NCBI GenBank assembly: GCA_026184295.1
Contig: JAHCJK010000051.1
Span: 1-33,390 of the forward strand
Source of the DNA: Planctomycetota bacterium
GTDB taxonomy: Bacteria > Planctomycetota > SZUA-567 > H5-PLA8
DNA length: 33,390 nt
Reading direction: 5' to 3'
Part shown: positions 8,025 through 14,673 of the stretch, piece after piece
Layout of the letters: each line of letters starts with the position of its first letter
Position numbering within the stretch: the stretch's first letter is position 1
Made by a program: the position numbers and the translations under genes
The notes under the pieces: model-generated
Database searches by the model: none
What the model was told of the DNA's origin: nothing
What the model saw: the letters and a program-made list of their open reading frames with translations, nothing else

Positions 8025-9248
8025 TTATTCCCGGGTCGCGGGCGAGATGTTGGACGCCGAGGCCTGAACCTGCGTCTGGACCGTGCGGCCCAGCTTGCGC
8101 GCCTCGTCGAAGTTCCGGTCGGCTTCCTTGTTCAGGCCCAGGGCCAGGCAGGCCAGGCCCAGGCCTTCGCAGATCATCCCGTTCTTCGGGTCGAGCTTGC
8201 GCGCGGCCTCCCAGTGCTTGCGCGCTTCGAGCGGGCGCTTCTGCATCGCGGCGATCAGGCCCAGGTACGTGAGCGGTTCGGCCCACTGGTCGTCTTCCTG
8301 CACCGCGTTCTCGAACGCGTTGCGCGCCTGGTCGGTGTTGCCGGCCTTGAGGTACGAAAGCCCCGCGTTGAACATGCATTCCGCGATCGAGGGCAGGTCG
8401 TTGTACTGGCCCATGACCTCTTCGGAGGCGCTCGCGATGCCCTTCTGGTAGGCCTCGATGGCCGCGAGCCCGCGCTGCGCGGTCGCGGGGACCTTGTCCG
8501 GCTTGATCGACTTGGCCAGTTCGAAGTACTCGCGCGCGGCGTCGAGCTGCCCGCGGCGGGCGCTGATCGCGCCGAGCACTCCGGCGGCGTCGGCGGCCTT
8601 GGGGTTCAGTTCAAGCGCTACCTTGAGGAGCTTCTCGGCTTCCTCGAAGTCCGACTTGCGCGCGAGCAGCATGCCCAGGCGGTGGTTCGGCACGTCGTAG
8701 CGCGGGGCGTGCGTGAGCGCGTTCTTGTAGTTCTCGATGGCCTCGTCGGCCTTCCCGGCGGCCTCCAGGGCTTCGCCCAGCGCGGCCCAGATCTGCGGAT
8801 TCTTGGGGTTCTTGGTGACGGCCTGCTTGTAGCAGTCCATCGCCTGGTCGGGCTTGTTGGCCTTGTGGTAGGCGTAGCCCATGTTGGCCAGCGCCAGATG
8901 CCAGCCGGGGAAATGCTTCAGCGCTTCCTTGAGCGCCTTGATGCCTTCGTCCACGCGGTCCACGTAGATCATGCAGAGGCCGAGGTTGTTCCAGCCTTCG
9001 GAGAAGTCGGGGGTCAGGTCCACGGACTTCTGGAATTCCTTGATCGCGTCGTCCCAGATGCCCTTATCGACGTACACGAGCCCGCGGTCCTGGTGCTCGT
9101 CGGAGAGCCCGTGCGCGCGGGTGGGGCGGGCCGGGCCGGCCTGCATGGTGCCGCGGAACGGTCCGCGGATCGACTTCGCGTCCGCTTCCGGAAGGTTGAT
9201 GGCCTTTTGGGTGATGCCACGGTTGGGGCTGCTGCGTCGGATTGCCAT
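8025..9248 (-). CDS. Tetratricopeptide repeat protein
   Basis: The 407-residue product has no signal peptide and about nine TPR units (about 51-84, 85-117, 118-151, 152-185, 186-218, 219-252, then 290-322, 323-356 and 357-388). The classic TPR pattern (W/Y..LG..Y......A...Y..A....P) is clear. A non-TPR helix pair (about 255-288) interrupts the solenoid. The N-terminal 50 residues are basic and probably disordered. TPR solenoids are protein-protein scaffolds, so the partner cannot be named. ATG 9248 is chosen because the product then begins MAIRR, and a GAGG lies about ten bases upstream; the frame extends to 9302 without a better start. The secreted jelly-roll gene follows 5 nt downstream. 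Confidence 0.85.
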   Translation of the reverse strand: MAIRRSSPNRGITQKAINLPEADAKSIRGPFRGTMQAGPARPTRAHGLSDEHQDRGLVYVDKGIWDDAIKEFQKSVDLTPDFSEGWNNLGLCMIYVDRVDEGIKALKEALKHFPGWHLALANMGYAYHKANKPDQAMDCYKQAVTKNPKNPQIWAALGEALEAAGKADEAIENYKNALTHAPRYDVPNHRLGMLLARKSDFEEAEKLLKVALELNPKAADAAGVLGAISARRGQLDAAREYFELAKSIKPDKVPATAQRGLAAIEAYQKGIASASEEVMGQYNDLPSIAECMFNAGLSYLKAGNTDQARNAFENAVQEDDQWAEPLTYLGLIAAMQKRPLEARKHWEAARKLDPKNGMICEGLGLACLALGLNKEADRNFDEARKLGRTVQTQVQASASNISPATRE

Positions 9249-9291
9249 GCGCGTGAATCCTCGAAAGGTGCTTTTGCCTAACGGCGACCGA

Positions 9292-9320
9292 ATCCTAATC
9301 ACTTACACCGAACTGCTCAA
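9292..9320 (-). promoter_or_regulatory. Candidate sigma-70-type promoter for the TPR operon
   Basis: On the minus strand TTGAGC (complement of 9315-9320, 4/6 match) is followed after exactly 17 bp by TAGGAT (complement of 9292-9297, 4/6 match). The predicted start would leave a leader of about 37 nt before ATG 9248. The region is visibly richer in A+T than the flanking genes. Confidence 0.35.
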
Positions 9321-9362
9321 CGACGATCTTCCGTAAAATCACACTACAAACGAAGGTGGTTG

Positions 9363-9460
9363 CTCGTATTAACGAGGAACTCGCGATTTTCCGGCACGCC
9401 GGTTCGGGATATTCTTCTTGCTCCTGAACGAACTTCGATTCATGCTTCCACCTAAGGTGC
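9363..9460. promoter_or_regulatory. Cluster of short inverted repeats in divergent intergenic region
   Basis: The ~280-bp gap between the TPR operon (minus) and the sigma-like gene (plus) holds three small dyads: CTCGT-ATTA-ACGAG (9363-9376), CCGGC-AC-GCCGG (9391-9402) and CACCTAAGGTG (about 9448-9458). They may be operators for one or both divergent units. No plus-strand -35/-10 pair stands out. Small dyads also arise by chance, so this is weak evidence. Confidence 0.25.
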
Positions 9461-9528
9461 ACTAAAGGCCGTTCTGGATTCACGTAATAGCATTGCATCC
9501 CTTATTCAGCCGTACGGAGACGCGCGCC

Positions 9529-10980
9529 GTGAACGAAGTGCTCCTCCAGATCATCCACCGCGCGATCCGCTCCGACCGCGTCGCCTTGCGCTCGCTGATC
9601 GAACGCTACCAAGGGCTTACGTATGCCCTGGCCTTCCGGCAGTGCAAGAAGTTCCCGCTGGCGCAGCGCATCGCTCAGGCCGCCTGGCCCATTGTCGCCA
9701 CGCGCCTCCCGTCGCTCAGCGAGCCCGAAGGGTTTATCGATTTACTCTCGAGCTGCGTCGAAAAGGCCGCCAAGTTCGTCCCGCCCATGCCCGAAGACGA
9801 CGACGGCGAAGGCGGCGGCCACAGCGTGCTCAAGACCGAGAAGGTGCAGGCCCGCAAGCTGCTCCGCCAGGCCCTGAGCGACTGCCAGGCGCCGGAGAGT
9901 TCGGTCTTCTTCCTGCGGTTCGTCGAGGGCCTCTCGGTCGAACAGATCGCGGAACTGTACGGCGTCGAGACCGGCTCGGTGATCGCCTCGCTGCGCATCG
10001 TCTGCATGGAACTGGTCTACCGCGCGGGCTTCGCCGGGCTGGACGGCCCGGTGCCCAACCCCGCGGAACTTCCGCCCGAGCGCCGCGAGGCCTACGGGTT
10101 CGCGGTCGAACTGGCCGAAGGCGGCCTGCCCAACGACGTCCGCCAGCGCGTGGAACGCCTGGCGCTCACCGACGCGCTGGTCCGCCGCGAGGACGAAGGC
10201 GTCCGCCAGATCCTCGCGCTCGCGACGCGCACCTTCGCCGCGCACCGCCTCGCGCCCGAATTCGTCAAGGACGTGCTGATGGCCGTGCCGTACAGCGAGC
10301 CGGTGCGCGTGGTCTCGCTGCCGCGCCCGTCGGCCTACGGCATCGCGCCGGCCACTTCGCGGGTGCCGGTTCCGGCGGCGCCCGTGCAGGCCGCGCCGGA
10401 GACCGGCGTGGTGATCTCGCTGGGGCTGGCCGGGCTGGTGGTGGGCGTGACGGGCTATAGCTGGGTCATGAGCAGTTTTCTGGGCACCTGGTCGGGCATG
10501 CGCTTGGGAAACGCCCTCGCCGGCGAAGAAGCGCTGGTCGGGCTGATGGTGCTGATCCTGGGCGCGGGCCTCGTGGCGCTCTTCTTCATTCGCCCGACGC
10601 TCTCCCCCCGGCACGCGCGCTTCCCGCCGATCTACGTGGCCGCGCACGGCCTGGCGGCGGGGATGTTCTTCGCGCTCCTTTTCGCGTTGTTGGGCGGGCT
10701 GAACGGATTCTTCTCCCAGAGTGCGATCTACGCGGTCTTCGTGCCGCTGTGGGGCATGCTCGTGCTGGCGCTGGTGATGGCCCGCGCGCGCCTCGCCTTT
10801 ATGGACCTCGAACGGCGCATCGAACTGCGCCTGCGCCGCCTGGAAGACCACTTGCCCAGCGCCGCGTTTCCGCCCTTGCAGTCCCATGCCGGCACGCAGG
10901 TCACGCCGCCGCCGCCGTCGCCCACGGCGTACGTCTCCTCGCCGACCACGCGCGCGAACGTCTCGCCCACCGGCACCTGA
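9529..10980 (+). CDS. Sigma-70-like protein fused to a four-helix membrane domain
   Basis: GTG 9529 is preferred over TTG 9493 because GGAG lies nine bases upstream of it. The 483-residue product starts with a region-2-like helical segment (residues 9-85, LRSLIERYQGLTYALAFR). This is followed by an acidic linker (about 88-98) and a region-4-like helix-turn-helix (about 110-165, LSVEQIAELYGVETGSVIAS). Both match the ECF sigma layout. Residues 175-255 are helical, occupying the place of an anti-sigma domain but without the His-Cys-Cys zinc signature. Four hydrophobic helices follow at about 292-312, 335-355, 366-390 and 398-420, then a basic helix and a Pro/Thr-rich tail. Known ECF sigma factors are soluble and held by separate membrane anti-sigma factors; here both functions may sit in one chain. 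Endonuclease V follows 6 nt downstream. DNA or RNA polymerase binding is unproven. Confidence 0.75.
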   Translation: MNEVLLQIIHRAIRSDRVALRSLIERYQGLTYALAFRQCKKFPLAQRIAQAAWPIVATRLPSLSEPEGFIDLLSSCVEKAAKFVPPMPEDDDGEGGGHSVLKTEKVQARKLLRQALSDCQAPESSVFFLRFVEGLSVEQIAELYGVETGSVIASLRIVCMELVYRAGFAGLDGPVPNPAELPPERREAYGFAVELAEGGLPNDVRQRVERLALTDALVRREDEGVRQILALATRTFAAHRLAPEFVKDVLMAVPYSEPVRVVSLPRPSAYGIAPATSRVPVPAAPVQAAPETGVVISLGLAGLVVGVTGYSWVMSSFLGTWSGMRLGNALAGEEALVGLMVLILGAGLVALFFIRPTLSPRHARFPPIYVAAHGLAAGMFFALLFALLGGLNGFFSQSAIYAVFVPLWGMLVLALVMARARLAFMDLERRIELRLRRLEDHLPSAAFPPLQSHAGTQVTPPPPSPTAYVSSPTTRANVSPTGT

Positions 10981-10986
10981 CGGCGC

Positions 10987-11676
10987 ATGCGCCTCGAAAC
11001 GCTGCACCGCTGGGACCTGCCGATCCCCGACGCCAAGGCCCTGCAATCCCAACTGGCATCCCGGGTGAAGGCCCGGACGCCCAGGGGCTTCGCGCCCAGG
11101 CTCGTTGCGGGCGCCGACATGTCGCACCGCCGCGGCTCCCCGTGGCTGTACGGCGCGGTGGTGGTGCTGCGCCTTCCGGACTTCGAAGAAGTCGAAGTGC
11201 GCACGGCGCGGCGGGCGGCGGCGTTCCCGTACGTGCCGGGGTATCTGTCCTTTCGCGAAGGCCCGGTGCTGCTGGACTGCTTCGAGAAGCTGACGCACAC
11301 GCCCGACGCGGTGCTCTTCGATGCCCATGGCCTGGCGCATCCGCGGCGCTTCGGCCTGGCCTGCCACCTGGGCCTGTGGGTAGGCGTGCCCTCGGCCGGC
11401 TGCGCGAAGTCGCGCTTCTGCGGCGAACATGCCGAGCCGGCGCAGGCGCGCGGGGCGCGTTCGGCGCTCACCGACGGCCCCGAACGGATCGGCACCGTGA
11501 TGCGCCTGCGCCCGCAAACCAAACCTGTCTATGTCTCGATTGGTAACCGCATCGCCCTGGAAGACGCGGAAACGCTGGTCGAAGCATGCAGCCTGGAAAG
11601 ATATCGTTTGCCCGAGCCGACCCGCCGCGCACACCTCGCGGTGAACGCCTTCCGGCGTGCGCAAGAAGCGACCTAA
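10987..11676 (+). CDS. nfi: Endonuclease V (deoxyinosine 3' endonuclease)
   Basis: The 229-residue product has the full endonuclease V core. Metal-binding acids are D44 in VAGADMS, E91 in LSFREGP and D112 in FDAHGLAHPRR. The wedge motif FPYVPGYLSF is at 80-89, followed by AGCAKSR (137-143), and the C-terminal RLPEPTRRAH ends with H216. Endonuclease V cuts the second phosphodiester bond 3' to deoxyinosine in DNA (and inosine in some RNAs), starting repair of deaminated adenine. Two small departures from the usual consensus are visible: DAHG in place of DGHG, and GNR where most members have GHR (residue 187). The gene starts 6 nt after the sigma-like membrane gene, so the two are probably co-transcribed, but there is no obvious functional link. 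Confidence 0.93.
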   Translation: MRLETLHRWDLPIPDAKALQSQLASRVKARTPRGFAPRLVAGADMSHRRGSPWLYGAVVVLRLPDFEEVEVRTARRAAAFPYVPGYLSFREGPVLLDCFEKLTHTPDAVLFDAHGLAHPRRFGLACHLGLWVGVPSAGCAKSRFCGEHAEPAQARGARSALTDGPERIGTVMRLRPQTKPVYVSIGNRIALEDAETLVEACSLERYRLPEPTRRAHLAVNAFRRAQEAT

Positions 11677-11924
11677 CTTGGCCGAAATTGCGCATCTGTG
11701 CACCATTTTTGCAGATTGTGATCAAGTTTCGTTACGAATTTGTTGACCTTCCGGTATATACGATAAGGTCATGGTTGGGAGAGGGTTGGACGATATATAG
11801 AAGCGGTGAAACTGATGTAAGGCTTTTCAAGGTCTTGATTAGCATAGATTTGGAGGTATTCTTTTTGGTAGTCGAGGGCTAGTGGGGGAACTTCCTTCGG
11901 CGGGGTGGGGCTGGGCTGGTGAGC
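11677..11924. other. A+T-rich intergenic island
   Basis: About 245 bp between endonuclease V and the next gene are far richer in A and T than anything else in the window. Promoter-like hexamers occur on the plus strand: TTACGA (11732-11737), 17 bp, TATATA (11755-11760); and TTGGGA (11775-11780), 17 bp, TAGAAG (11798-11803). Neither is strong. A weak 4-5 bp stem at 11689-11700 followed by CCATTTTT could be a poor terminator for endonuclease V. Short frames across it have no protein-like character. Two related motifs, TATATACGAT and ACGATATATA (near 11755 and 11790), lie about 35 bp apart. Confidence 0.5.
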
Positions 11925-12359
11925 ATGAGCACTCAGTCGGTGATCGAAACGCAGGCCATTGCACCCACCGAGACCCGTCGGTTGTTGGAAGCCGCGTGGC
12001 TCGAAGCCGAACGCCACAAGTGGATCGAATCCGAGAAGGCCGGCCGGGATCTGGGCGAACAGGCCATCCACGACTGGTCCCGCCGCTACTTCAGGCGCTG
12101 GTGCCGCGACCGCTGGATCGAACACCTGGACGGCACGTGTTATTGGTGCGAACTGGACAAATCGGACTTCGGACTTCTTAAACATAACTTCCACGGCAAC
12201 ATCGAACTGGTCGAAGTGATCGTCAAACGCATCAAGGCCGGCGGCGAGAACCTGGACATCATCCAGTGGGTCATCGAAAACGATAAGAGCCTCGACGACG
12301 CCCTCGCCATTCTCCGCCTGCTCGACATCAACTCCCGGCGCATCTCCTTCCTTCCGTAG
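11925..12359 (+). CDS. Small soluble helical protein, unknown function
   Basis: The 144-residue product is rich in Trp, Arg and Glu. It has a central segment AERHKWIESEKAGRDLGEQA followed by an aromatic region around RRYFRRWCRDRWIEH and a CYWCELD motif (a CxxC pair that may bind metal). The C-terminal half is helical and ends in LRLLDINSRRISFLP. No signal peptide or membrane segment is present. It looks like a conserved cytoplasmic protein, but I cannot name its family with confidence. ATG 11925 and the GTG two codons earlier (11919) are both possible; neither has a clear Shine-Dalgarno. The A+T-rich island upstream probably holds its promoter. A shared terminator follows between this gene and the convergent murJ. 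Confidence 0.7.
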   Translation: MSTQSVIETQAIAPTETRRLLEAAWLEAERHKWIESEKAGRDLGEQAIHDWSRRYFRRWCRDRWIEHLDGTCYWCELDKSDFGLLKHNFHGNIELVEVIVKRIKAGGENLDIIQWVIENDKSLDDALAILRLLDINSRRISFLP

Positions 12360-12380
12360 CCAGCCAACGATCCAGACAAG

Positions 12381-12428
12381 AAGAAAAAAGCCCGCCGCGC
12401 GGAGGCGTCACGCCTTGGGCGCGGGCTT
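12381..12428 (-). terminator. Terminator of murJ, overlapping its stop codon
   Basis: AAGCCCGC (12388-12395) pairs with GCGGGCTT (12421-12428), and an inner hairpin AGGCG-TCA-CGCCT (12403-12415) holds the murJ stop codon in its loop. On the minus strand the outer stem runs straight into CTTTTTTCTTC (complement of 12380-12390), a proper U-tract. The hairpin may also stop readthrough from the plus-strand gene ending at 12359. Confidence 0.65.
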
Positions 12429-14366
12429 GCGGCGGCGGCCAAAGGCGGCCTTGAGTTCGTCGTACTCGCGGCTCTGGAAGATGCTCGAGGCCATCACGTA
12501 CACGAAGACGCCCACGGCCACGGGCACGATCGCGCGCTGGAAGACCAGCGCGAAGGAATGCCCTTCGGGCGGCAGGCTGTCGCGCACGGTCCAGACGCAC
12601 AGGCCCATCACCGTCGAAGCCATCGCGGTGGTGAAGAGCCCGTGGTAGAGCACCAGGTCGGTGGTCCACTTCTCCTCCGGCACGCCGTAGTAAAGATTCG
12701 CGCCGGCGGAGGTATCCTTTTCGCCCGATCCCATGAGGCGCGTGAAGATGCTGGGCAGGCCGAGTTCCTTGGCGAAGAAGGCATCGCCGCAGCCGCCCAG
12801 CACCGCCACCGAGGCGACGGCCGCGACGATGAACGCGATCACCTGTTCCTGGCTGGGGTCGCGCGCGTAGAACCGGTACGCCAGAATCGCCGCGGCGGTG
12901 CCAAGGCAGAGCCCGCCCACCAGTGCGGCGGCGAACGAGACCGCGCGGCCCATGTGGCGGCGTTCGAGCTTCCGGTAGACCGCGCGCACCAGGATCGCGG
13001 TCTGCACCGCGCCGCTGATCGCGCTGGCCAGGGCGAGGCCCGATTCGCGCATCTCCGTGCCCAGCACGAAGAGCAGATTGAGCGTGATGTTCACGGCCAC
13101 CGAGACGGCCGCGGCGCGCGTCGGCGTCTTGGTGTCCTTGGTGGCGTAGATCGCGCGCGCCATGATCGCGTTCAGGCTGTAAAAGCAGAGCCCCAGGGCA
13201 AAGTAGAAGACCACGTTGCCCGTGCGGATCACCGCTTCGCCGTCGTTCTTCAGGAATTCGCCCGTGCCGTAGAAGAGCCGCGTCAGGTCGGTGGAGAGCA
13301 GGCACAGGCCCACGGTGGAGGGCACCGCGAGGTACAGCGTGCTGCGGACGGCGGTGCTGAGGCCGCGCGCGAACTCGTCTTTTTTCTGCTCGGCCCACAG
13401 GCGCGAGAGCATGGGCAGGGCCGCCGTGGCGACCGAGAGCGAGAAGATCGCCCAGGGCAGTTGGATCAGGCGGTTGCCGTAGGCAAGCATCGTCACGGGT
13501 CCTTCCTCCGGAATGAACACGGTCGCGATCACCTGGTCCATCAGCAGGTTGATCTGGAAGAGCGCCACGTTGGCGATGGTGGGCAGAAAGCCCGACATCA
13601 CCTCGCGGTAGCCTTCGTCGGCGGTATCCAGCGCGGGCGTGAACTTGAACCCGCGGGAGAGCGCCGGCGGAATCATCATCGCCAGTTGCAGCGCGCCGCC
13701 GGCCAGCACCGCGACGGCCTGGACGTAGATGCGGCTCTCCGCGTCGGTGCCCATCCAGTCCAGCGCGATGGTGCAGCTCAGGATCATACACAGGTTCAGC
13801 AGCACCGGCGAGAACGCTCCGGCCAGGAAGTGCCCCAGCGAGTTCAGGATCGACATCATCACCGCGGCGATGTTGATCAGCACGCAGTAGAAGATCATCC
13901 AGTTGGCCAGGTTCAGGGTCAGTTCGCGCTGCTTCGAGAGCCCGCCGAACTTGACCGCCGCCATCGAGACGCCGACGAAGACCAGGCAGAGTACGAAGAG
14001 CAGCAGGGCCAGGCGCGTGAGCAGGATCGAGGCCGTGCGGAAGGCTTCCGCGCGGCGGTTGGTGGCCAGGCGTTCGCTGAAGACGGGCACGAAGACCGAA
14101 GAGAGCGCGCCTTCGCCGAAGAGCCGCCGCGTCAGGTTCGGGAGCAGAAAGGCGAGGTTGAAGGCGTCGTTGAAGCCCGAGGCCCCGAAGATCGCGGCCA
14201 TCAGCCGGTCGCGCCACAGGCCCAGGATGCGGCTGAGGATCGTCATGAAGCTGACGAGCCCCGCCGAGCGCAGCATGCTGCGTCGGTCGCCGTGCCCGCT
14301 CTCAGGTTTCGCCGCGGGCGCGGCTGACGGCGCGTCGTCTTTCTTCGGTTCGTCCGGCTGGGCCAT
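12408..14366 (-). CDS. murJ: Lipid II flippase MurJ (MviN family)
   Basis: The 652-residue product has the MVF-family N-terminal signature SRILGLWRDRLMAAIFG, FNDAFNLAFLLPNL and LFGEGALSSVFVPVF, and the many membrane helices of MurJ. The family moves undecaprenyl-linked peptidoglycan precursor across the inner membrane. The product is over 100 residues longer than typical MurJ (about 510-530). The extra length is a cytoplasmic Pro/Ala/Lys-rich N-terminus (~30 residues) and a long C-terminal section with two further hydrophobic segments separated by a polar loop (GANLYYGVPEEKW). ATG 14366 is chosen because family homology starts shortly after it. The frame stays open upstream through the octamer repeat region, but that extension is periodic low-complexity sequence. 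No Shine-Dalgarno is visible; a TATAAA box lies 9 nt before the ATG. Confidence 0.93.
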   Translation of the reverse strand: MAQPDEPKKDDAPSAAPAAKPESGHGDRRSMLRSAGLVSFMTILSRILGLWRDRLMAAIFGASGFNDAFNLAFLLPNLTRRLFGEGALSSVFVPVFSERLATNRRAEAFRTASILLTRLALLLFVLCLVFVGVSMAAVKFGGLSKQRELTLNLANWMIFYCVLINIAAVMMSILNSLGHFLAGAFSPVLLNLCMILSCTIALDWMGTDAESRIYVQAVAVLAGGALQLAMMIPPALSRGFKFTPALDTADEGYREVMSGFLPTIANVALFQINLLMDQVIATVFIPEEGPVTMLAYGNRLIQLPWAIFSLSVATAALPMLSRLWAEQKKDEFARGLSTAVRSTLYLAVPSTVGLCLLSTDLTRLFYGTGEFLKNDGEAVIRTGNVVFYFALGLCFYSLNAIMARAIYATKDTKTPTRAAAVSVAVNITLNLLFVLGTEMRESGLALASAISGAVQTAILVRAVYRKLERRHMGRAVSFAAALVGGLCLGTAAAILAYRFYARDPSQEQVIAFIVAAVASVAVLGGCGDAFFAKELGLPSIFTRLMGSGEKDTSAGANLYYGVPEEKWTTDLVLYHGLFTTAMASTVMGLCVWTVRDSLPPEGHSFALVFQRAIVPVAVGVFVYVMASSIFQSREYDELKAAFGRRRKPAPKA

Positions 14367-14375
14367 AACGCGGCG

Positions 14376-14403
14376 TTTATACTGGCAGGGCGCGAATTGT
14401 CTT
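14376..14403 (-). promoter_or_regulatory. Candidate promoter of murJ giving a near-leaderless mRNA
   Basis: On the minus strand TATAAA (complement of 14376-14381, 5/6 match) lies 9 nt before ATG 14366. AAGACA (complement of 14398-14403, 4/6 match) lies 16 bp further upstream. The expected transcription start is only about 3 nt before the ATG. Confidence 0.45.
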
Positions 14404-14430
14404 GTCGGGAAAAAGGGAGGGACAGCGTTA

Positions 14431-14624
14431 GCTGGTTGGCTCGTTGACTTGTTGACTTGTTGACTTGTTGACTTGTTGGCTTGTTCGCTGGTTGGCTCGT
14501 TGACTTGTTGTCTGGTTGGTTGAGGCGATAGCCGTTCAACAAGCGAACCAGTTAACCAGCGAACCAGCCAACGAGCAAACCAGCGAACCAGCCAACGAGC
14601 AAACCAGCGAACCAGCCAACTTGC
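14431..14624. repeat. Paired, inverted arrays of degenerate 8-bp tandem repeats
   Basis: Left arm 14431-14522: eleven octamers plus a half unit, for example GCTGGTTG, GCTCGTTG, then ACTTGTTG four times in a row (14447-14478), GCTTGTTC, GCTGGTTG, GCTCGTTG, ACTTGTTG and TCTGGTTG. Right arm 14537-14624: eleven octamers in the opposite orientation, such as GAACCAGC, CAACGAGC and AAACCAGC, the last one degenerate. Positions 14561-14584 and 14585-14608 are identical 24-bp super-units. The arms are separated by 14 bp (14523-14536). GTT is constant at positions 5-7 of each left-arm unit, while several other positions vary between two or three bases. The whole could fold as a long imperfect hairpin. 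It fills the murJ/miaE divergent intergenic space. It is not a CRISPR array: there are no unique spacers. Confidence 0.9.
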
Positions 14625-14638
14625 CGTTAAAATTCCAT

Positions 14639-14667
14639 TCGTCACCTGCGCGCGCTGCTCGTATCTT
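14639..14667 (+). promoter_or_regulatory. Candidate promoter of miaE giving a leaderless mRNA
   Basis: TCGTCA (14639-14644, 4/6 match to TTGACA), 17 bp, then TATCTT (14662-14667, 4/6 match to TATAAT). The -10 hexamer ends exactly six bases before ATG 14674, which puts the predicted transcription start on the A of the start codon. There is no Shine-Dalgarno. Confidence 0.35.
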
Positions 14668-14673
14668 CCGCGC

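Noticed and set aside
9295..9498. Small minus-strand frame in the divergent intergenic region
   Set aside because: The product has no recognisable feature and its codons do not show the strong third-position G/C of the other genes.
11769..12194. Minus-strand frame antisense to the small soluble protein
   Set aside because: It has no signal peptide, ribosome-binding site or domain, and the opposite frame has normal codon usage for this genome.
14431..14624. CRISPR array
   Set aside because: Units are 8 bp and contiguous with no unique spacers, and no cas genes are nearby.
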